Shown here one piece after another: positions 4,282 through 7,374 of a stretch of DNA of 7,374 nucleotides; the first letter of the stretch is position 1, and every line of letters begins with the position of its first letter. Under the pieces are notes generated by a model. That model saw only the letters and a list, made by a program, of their open reading frames with translations, had not been told where the DNA came from and did not search any database. Position numbers and translations under genes: made by a program. The DNA is taken from NCBI GenBank assembly GCA_011049385.1, contig DSBX01000251.1, positions 1-7,374 of the forward strand. The letters run 5' to 3'. Origin of the DNA: Caldifarciminota bacterium (GTDB lineage Bacteria; Hydrothermota; Tepidihabitantia; Tepidihabitantales; Tepidihabitantaceae).

Positions 4282-6426
4282 CTACCGCTGAATCACGACC
4301 TTGCGGCTTGACCCCTTGAACCCTTGACCCCTCGGACCCTCTGCCCGGATGAAGTAGACTCCGGGCGCAAGATGCCGGACGTCATTCTCGCCCGGCTGCA
4401 GGTCCATCACCCTGCGGCCGGTGGCGTTGAGGAGTTGCGTGGGCTTGGGACACAATCCCGATTCTCCGGGCAGAATCGGGTTATGTTCCGCGCCCGAGAG
4501 GTTGAGCACCCCGCGCACTACCGTCGGGCCGGGCGGGGCGAACGACGGCCGCTCGTTCGGCGGCTCTTCGACCCCGGGCGGGTACCGTTCAAGGACAAGC
4601 CAACCTCGACCATCCGCCACGAATACCAGTCCGTCCATGACCTGGACGTACTGAGCGAAGCAGGGGGTATGGTAGAACCCGACGGGGCTCGGTTCAGCCG
4701 GATTCGACACATCAAACGCGCGCACGCCCCAGAAGCCGTCCGCGACATATGCGATGTTGCGGTCAAGGTCAATGCTGAATGTACCGTAAGGCGTAGGATG
4801 GTTGCCGACCATGAATGGTTTGCTTGGGTCGCTGATGTCAACGACGGTTATCCCGCCCAACCCGTCGGCAATGTACGCATACGGGTAACGTGTCTTCAGC
4901 TCCTGTGCCGAGCCCATTGTCGAGCAGGCACCAAGAGGCTCGGGCAGGACCGGGTCAGAGATGTCGAGGACGCGTAGCCCGTCCGAGCCTGCGGCGATGT
5001 AGAGCAGGTTCCCATCCACCACGCAGGCGCGGAACTGCCGCCCCGGACCGGCCGGAATCCTGGACAGCACACGCGGCTGAGTCGGGTCGGCTGCGCTGAG
5101 AATCCAGAGTTGCCAGGTCTGACTCAGGTCGAAGACGATGAGGAAGACCAACGAGTCGCGTGCGGCGACCGCACCGCCGGAAAACATGGAGTCCTGCGTG
5201 CCGACCAGAACCGGGTTGCGCGGGTCAGTCACATCCACGACTCGATATGGTGGCGGGCCTAACACGCAAGCCAAGTGCAACAGATTGCCGACCGAGGCCA
5301 GTTGTGGGACATACCAGTCTCCGATCTGACTGATGAGTGTGGGTTCGGCCGGTGAGGAGACGTCGAACACCTGGACACCCTGGCCCCGGGTTCCGCCGAA
5401 CCCGAGACCCCCAGCCACGTGTAGGATGTCAAAGTGCCCGTGAAACCCGGTGCAAACTCCGAGCGAGACAGGCCGGGTTGGGTCCTGAACACTGAGGATG
5501 TACAATGAGTCCTCAGTACGCACGTTCTCCGGGTTGGACACGAAGCAGAGGTCGTTCCATAGCTTGAGGAAGAAACCGGCCGGGAGCCCGGCAACCGGCC
5601 TGGGCTGGGTCGGGTCCGCGATGTCGAGGATGAGCATTGTGTCGGCCGCTCCTGTCCACAAGATGACGAACGCGAAGCTGTCCTTGACAGCAACCTGTTT
5701 CGCGTAGCTGGGCAGTACGCCGAGCTCATAAGGCTGGGTCGGGTCAGCGACGTTCCAGAGCCTCAGTCCGGCGTTGCGCCATGCGATGAGCGCGATCGTG
5801 TCGGCAAGGGCTATGCTTGTGGCAACTTCGTTACCAATTCGGTGCCAGAACACCTCTCCCGGGCTGTGCGGATTGCTGACATCCAGGATCCGAAGACCGG
5901 CGTAACCATCGGCAAGAAACGCGAAGTTCTCGCGTAGCGTAACCCAATGGGTGTGGCTCGCAGGTGACATCCACGCGCCGATTTCTTTAGGCTGGCCGGG
6001 GTCTGAGATGTTGATGATCCTGAGCCCGGCTCCGTAAGCCGCAACATAGAGCAGACTGTCCTGTGCACAGAGCGAGATTGTGATGTCCGGTGTCAAGTGG
6101 TAACCAATCAGTGTCGGGCTTTCCGGCCGGGTTACGTCAACCAGTGTCACGCCTCGGTTGGAGCCGACTCCACACAGGGTGTTCCCGACCTGGGTGTGAA
6201 AGGACGCTCCGAACTTGAAGGAGTCAAGCTTGGTCGGGCTGGCCGGGTCACTGATATCGAACACAACGAGTCCTTTGCCGCTCTTGACGTAGAGGAAGCT
6301 GTCATCTACGACCTGATGCCAGCCCAAGGCGCCAAACGGCCAGACTCCGACCGTGCGCATGTTCAACGAGTCCCACATCGGGATTATCTGCAGGGGCAGG
6401 AGCAACATCAGAACCGACAGGGGCAT
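4282..6426 (-). CDS. Secreted LVIVD-repeat beta-propeller protein with sorting domain
   Basis: A 714-aa exported repeat protein with no enzymatic motif, so more likely a binding or adhesive surface protein. The ATG at 6426 is preferred over the in-frame TTG at 6438 because GGAGG (6436-6432) sits 5 nt before it. A short hydrophobic N-terminus (PLSVLMLLLPLQIIP) acts as signal peptide. Thirteen LVIVD-type repeats of about 43 residues each carry the D-(I/V)-x-(D/N)-P-x-x-P signature (VFDISDPASP, VVDVTDPRNP, FDVSNPAEP), with anchors from about residue 60 to 576. A Pro-rich linker leads to a C-terminal sorting domain from about 633 (NATGRRVMDL, LAPGVYFIR, RKVVIQR). Two loops of that domain are built from repeat DNA: the palindrome (EHNPILPGESGLCPKP) and the GGTCAAG octamers (PRGQGFKGSS). 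It is downstream partner of the 192-aa gene, 47 nt away on the same strand. No clear intrinsic terminator follows. Confidence 0.9.
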   Translation of the reverse strand: MPLSVLMLLLPLQIIPMWDSLNMRTVGVWPFGALGWHQVVDDSFLYVKSGKGLVVFDISDPASPTKLDSFKFGASFHTQVGNTLCGVGSNRGVTLVDVTRPESPTLIGYHLTPDITISLCAQDSLLYVAAYGAGLRIINISDPGQPKEIGAWMSPASHTHWVTLRENFAFLADGYAGLRILDVSNPHSPGEVFWHRIGNEVATSIALADTIALIAWRNAGLRLWNVADPTQPYELGVLPSYAKQVAVKDSFAFVILWTGAADTMLILDIADPTQPRPVAGLPAGFFLKLWNDLCFVSNPENVRTEDSLYILSVQDPTRPVSLGVCTGFHGHFDILHVAGGLGFGGTRGQGVQVFDVSSPAEPTLISQIGDWYVPQLASVGNLLHLACVLGPPPYRVVDVTDPRNPVLVGTQDSMFSGGAVAARDSLVFLIVFDLSQTWQLWILSAADPTQPRVLSRIPAGPGRQFRACVVDGNLLYIAAGSDGLRVLDISDPVLPEPLGACSTMGSAQELKTRYPYAYIADGLGGITVVDISDPSKPFMVGNHPTPYGTFSIDLDRNIAYVADGFWGVRAFDVSNPAEPSPVGFYHTPCFAQYVQVMDGLVFVADGRGWLVLERYPPGVEEPPNERPSFAPPGPTVVRGVLNLSGAEHNPILPGESGLCPKPTQLLNATGRRVMDLQPGENDVRHLAPGVYFIRAEGPRGQGFKGSSRKVVIQR
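4306..4339 (-). repeat. Octamer tandem inside the propeller's sorting domain
   Basis: Read on the minus strand: GGTCAAGG (4329-4322), GTTCAAGG (4321-4314), GGTCAAGC (4313-4306), preceded by a degenerate fourth unit (GGGTCCGA, 4339-4332). Eight bases is not a multiple of three, so successive units are read in different frames as RGQ, GFK and GSS. The array lies between GVYFIRAE and RKVVIQR, a position where sorting domains usually have a short turn. Confidence 0.6.
4440..4489 (-). repeat. Structured palindromic repeat, in-frame coding copy
   Basis: On the minus strand the inner stem is CCCGATTCT (4480-4472), loop GCCCGG and AGAATCGGG (4465-4457). The outer stem is GG(A)ACATAA (4489-4481) with TTGTGTCC (4455-4448), with A4456 bulged and U-G at 4483/4453, followed by tail CAAGCCCA (4447-4440). 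The copy encodes a loop of the sorting domain between VVRGVLNLSG and TQLLNATGRR without breaking the frame. It pairs with the intergenic copy at 4167-4216. Confidence 0.7.
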
Positions 6427-6431
6427 CTGAA

Positions 6432-6436
6432 CCTCC
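6432..6436 (-). promoter_or_regulatory. Ribosome binding site of the propeller gene
   Basis: GGAGG on the minus strand, 5 nt (TTCAG) before ATG 6426. The overlapping TTG at 6438 would begin inside this site and is therefore an unlikely start. Confidence 0.75.
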
Positions 6437-6443
6437 AATGACT

Positions 6444-6473
6444 CCCCGGGCCAGACTGGGGTCTGACCCGGGG
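6444..6473 (-). other. Intercistronic hairpin between the two minus-strand genes
   Basis: In the minus-strand RNA, CCCCGGG-U-CAGAC (6473-6461), loop CCCA and GUCUG-G-CCCGGGG (6456-6444) form 13 continuous pairs with one U-G. The stem begins at the base right after the upstream TAG (6476-6474) and ends 7 nt before the downstream Shine-Dalgarno. No U-run follows, so full termination is doubtful. Partial termination, an RNA processing or stability boundary, or an inserted palindromic repeat are all possible. Confidence 0.6.
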
Positions 6474-7052
6474 CTAATACTCAGATTGCCAGATCACCGC
6501 GTTTTCGCTGAAGCCGACGTGCAGTATTATCTGCAGTTCGTGGCCATTGTCCGGGTGGCCGTACACCTCGTTCGTGAAGTAGACCGGAGAGTTGAGATGC
6601 CCCACTGCCCAGCCAGGAGGCGGACTTGGAAGGGTTTTTTTCGACGGGTAGTCCGGCGTGTTTGCCGGAACCCAGTGCAGGCCTTTGATGTACCATTTGT
6701 GCCCCCAGGGAATTTCCCAAGGCTGCGTTCTGCCGTGCACATAGTAGTCATTGTAGATGGTCCAGGTGGTGTGTGTCCAAGCGTTGTGTTGTCCGTATTC
6801 GCTGACAGCACGAACCCAGGTGAAGGGCGCAAGGCTATCATCAGCTAGCCAGTAGGTGTAACCCTGAACCCCTTCGGGCCTTAGTTTAATGCCGCCGGCC
6901 CGCTCAGGCACGAACTCGCCCCCGCCTACCCGCACATTCCCTGTAGCGATGTCCTCCTCCATCTCCCGCACGAACTGCTCAACCGGTGACGAACCCATTG
7001 CCATGGAGTACAGCAGACAGAGGACAACGGCGACGGTCAGTAGTCTGCTCAC
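6474..7052 (-). CDS. Small secreted Trp-rich protein of unknown family
   Basis: A 192-aa protein I do not recognise. GTG at 7052 has AAGGAG (7064-7059) 6 nt upstream, and it begins a signal peptide (SRLL, hydrophobic core VAVVLCLLY, SMAMGSS, cut near residue 20-22). The mature part has no cysteine or membrane segment. It opens with an acidic, probably helical stretch (EQFVREMEEDIATG), then becomes rich in aromatics: ten Trp in about 170 residues, clustered as FTWVRA, AWTHTTWTIYNDYY, QPWEIPWGHKWYIKGLHW, and nine or so His. A Pro-rich SPPPGW and a GHPDNGHELQ segment follow. The composition suggests a compact extracellular beta or carbohydrate-contacting domain, but that is only a guess. It is first gene of a unit with the LVIVD propeller protein, so the two may act together at the surface. 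It lacks a sorting domain of its own. Confidence 0.8.
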   Translation of the reverse strand: MSRLLTVAVVLCLLYSMAMGSSPVEQFVREMEEDIATGNVRVGGGEFVPERAGGIKLRPEGVQGYTYWLADDSLAPFTWVRAVSEYGQHNAWTHTTWTIYNDYYVHGRTQPWEIPWGHKWYIKGLHWVPANTPDYPSKKTLPSPPPGWAVGHLNSPVYFTNEVYGHPDNGHELQIILHVGFSENAVIWQSEY

Positions 7053-7166
7053 TCGAGTCTCCTTCTTGTTTGTGTCCGGCTCGGGCTTGGTCGGGAAGGC
7101 CGCGAGGGACGGCCCGGATGCCGCCGAGGCGACCTGCTCGGCTCCGTTACCCTGCCGGACTCCTTG

Positions 7167-7195
7167 CCAATACCACTAGCAACATTCGTTCCCAA
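7167..7195 (-). promoter_or_regulatory. Weak promoter candidate for the minus-strand unit
   Basis: On the minus strand TTGGGA (7195-7190) is followed after 17 bp by TATTGG (7172-7167), matching 4 of 6 and 3 of 6 consensus bases. Spacing is ideal but the hexamers are poor. It would leave a leader of roughly 105 nt. Confidence 0.22.
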
Positions 7196-7293
7196 AACGC
7201 CACTTAAGCATATTTCTCGTAAGTCACAGTAGCAGAGAGTGTTAGCTCATCTCTCTCTCTCTAAGCGGGCCTATTGCCGCTGATTTCGCCGGT

Positions 7294-7316
7294 GACTGCC
7301 GCAGAATACGGCAGTC
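7294..7316. other. Perfect 8-bp dyad near the window end
   Basis: GACTGCCG (7294-7301), loop CAGAATA and CGGCAGTC (7309-7316) form a perfect stem. CCGG on both outer sides (7289-7292 and 7319-7322) can extend it across a small internal loop. No T-run follows on either strand. It may end a transcript from beyond the window or be a palindromic repeat. Confidence 0.4.
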
Positions 7317-7374
7317 GGCCGGGTTCCGGTGGCTGTTCGGGCCGGTGGTGTGACGGCCTTGGCGGTTCATCTCC

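Larger units (their letters stand above)
7053..7374. other. Leader region of the minus-strand unit; no gene seen
   Basis: 322 bp to the window edge with no supported CDS. It contains the Shine-Dalgarno of the 192-aa gene, a weak promoter candidate, a relatively AT-rich pocket around 7180-7230, a (CT)6 tract at 7251-7262 and a dyad at 7294-7316. A 42-codon minus-strand frame from ATG 7371 has GGAG immediately before the ATG, too close to act as a ribosome site, and looks like part of an 'accgccaagg' type intergenic repeat. Confidence 0.6.

Noticed and set aside
4114..4311. 65-codon plus-strand frame starting in repeat copy 2
   Set aside because: A by-product of the repeat; it runs through the palindrome and into the propeller gene's antisense strand.
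4324..4977. 217-codon plus-strand frame
   Set aside because: Antisense to the propeller gene's C-terminal third; the minus frame shows LVIVD repeats and a sorting domain.
6457..7052. Overlapping frames on both strands across 6438-7052
   Set aside because: They lack signal peptides and ribosome sites; the minus frame from 7052 has both.
7251..7262. (CT)6 tract as a phase-variation repeat
   Set aside because: It lies about 200 bp upstream of the nearest start codon, outside any coding frame and not between promoter boxes, so slippage has no evident consequence.

Overview
The window is high-GC bacterial DNA, probably from an uncultured lineage of the FCB / candidate-phylum WOR-3 (Stahlbacteria) kind. 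That assignment is an inference. It rests on a gingipain-type C25 peptidase and an LVIVD-repeat beta-propeller that both end in type-IX-like C-terminal sorting domains, and on intergenic DNA crowded with short palindromic and tandem repeats. There is no tRNA, rRNA, CRISPR array or intact transposase.

Layout. (1) 1-248: upstream region with an 18-bp direct-repeat pair, a good sigma70-like promoter (118-146), a 5'-UTR dyad (163-187) and a strong Shine-Dalgarno. (2) 249-3437, plus strand: secreted C25 cysteine peptidase of 1062 aa, followed by a GC-rich UUCG hairpin. (3) 3438-4281: 844 bp between convergent genes with no credible CDS. It holds two copies of a 'CCGATG...GATGGACGCC' repeat (one split by a 24-nt hairpin), a roughly 20-unit degenerate 12-bp tandem array, an octamer tandem and a 41-nt structured palindrome. 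(4) 7052-4282, minus strand: a two-gene unit encoding a small Trp-rich secreted protein of unknown family (192 aa) and a 13-repeat LVIVD propeller protein (714 aa). The two are 47 nt apart, and a hairpin fills nearly all of that gap. (5) 7053-7374: leader region of the minus-strand unit, with a weak promoter candidate, a (CT)6 tract and a dyad.

All three proteins appear to be exported. The peptidase and the propeller would be surface-attached or released by a T9SS-like route, and the small Trp-rich protein is probably co-expressed with the propeller.

The most interesting signal is a structured palindromic repeat present once in the intergenic region (4167-4207, plus) and once in frame inside the propeller's sorting domain (4489-4448, minus). 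Five base pairs differ between the copies and all five are compensated; a bulged A and a U-G wobble are kept. A second repeat type, tandem GGTCAAG octamers, is likewise found both between genes (4069-4084) and in another loop of the same sorting domain (4306-4329). This resembles protein-invading palindromic elements such as those of Rickettsia.
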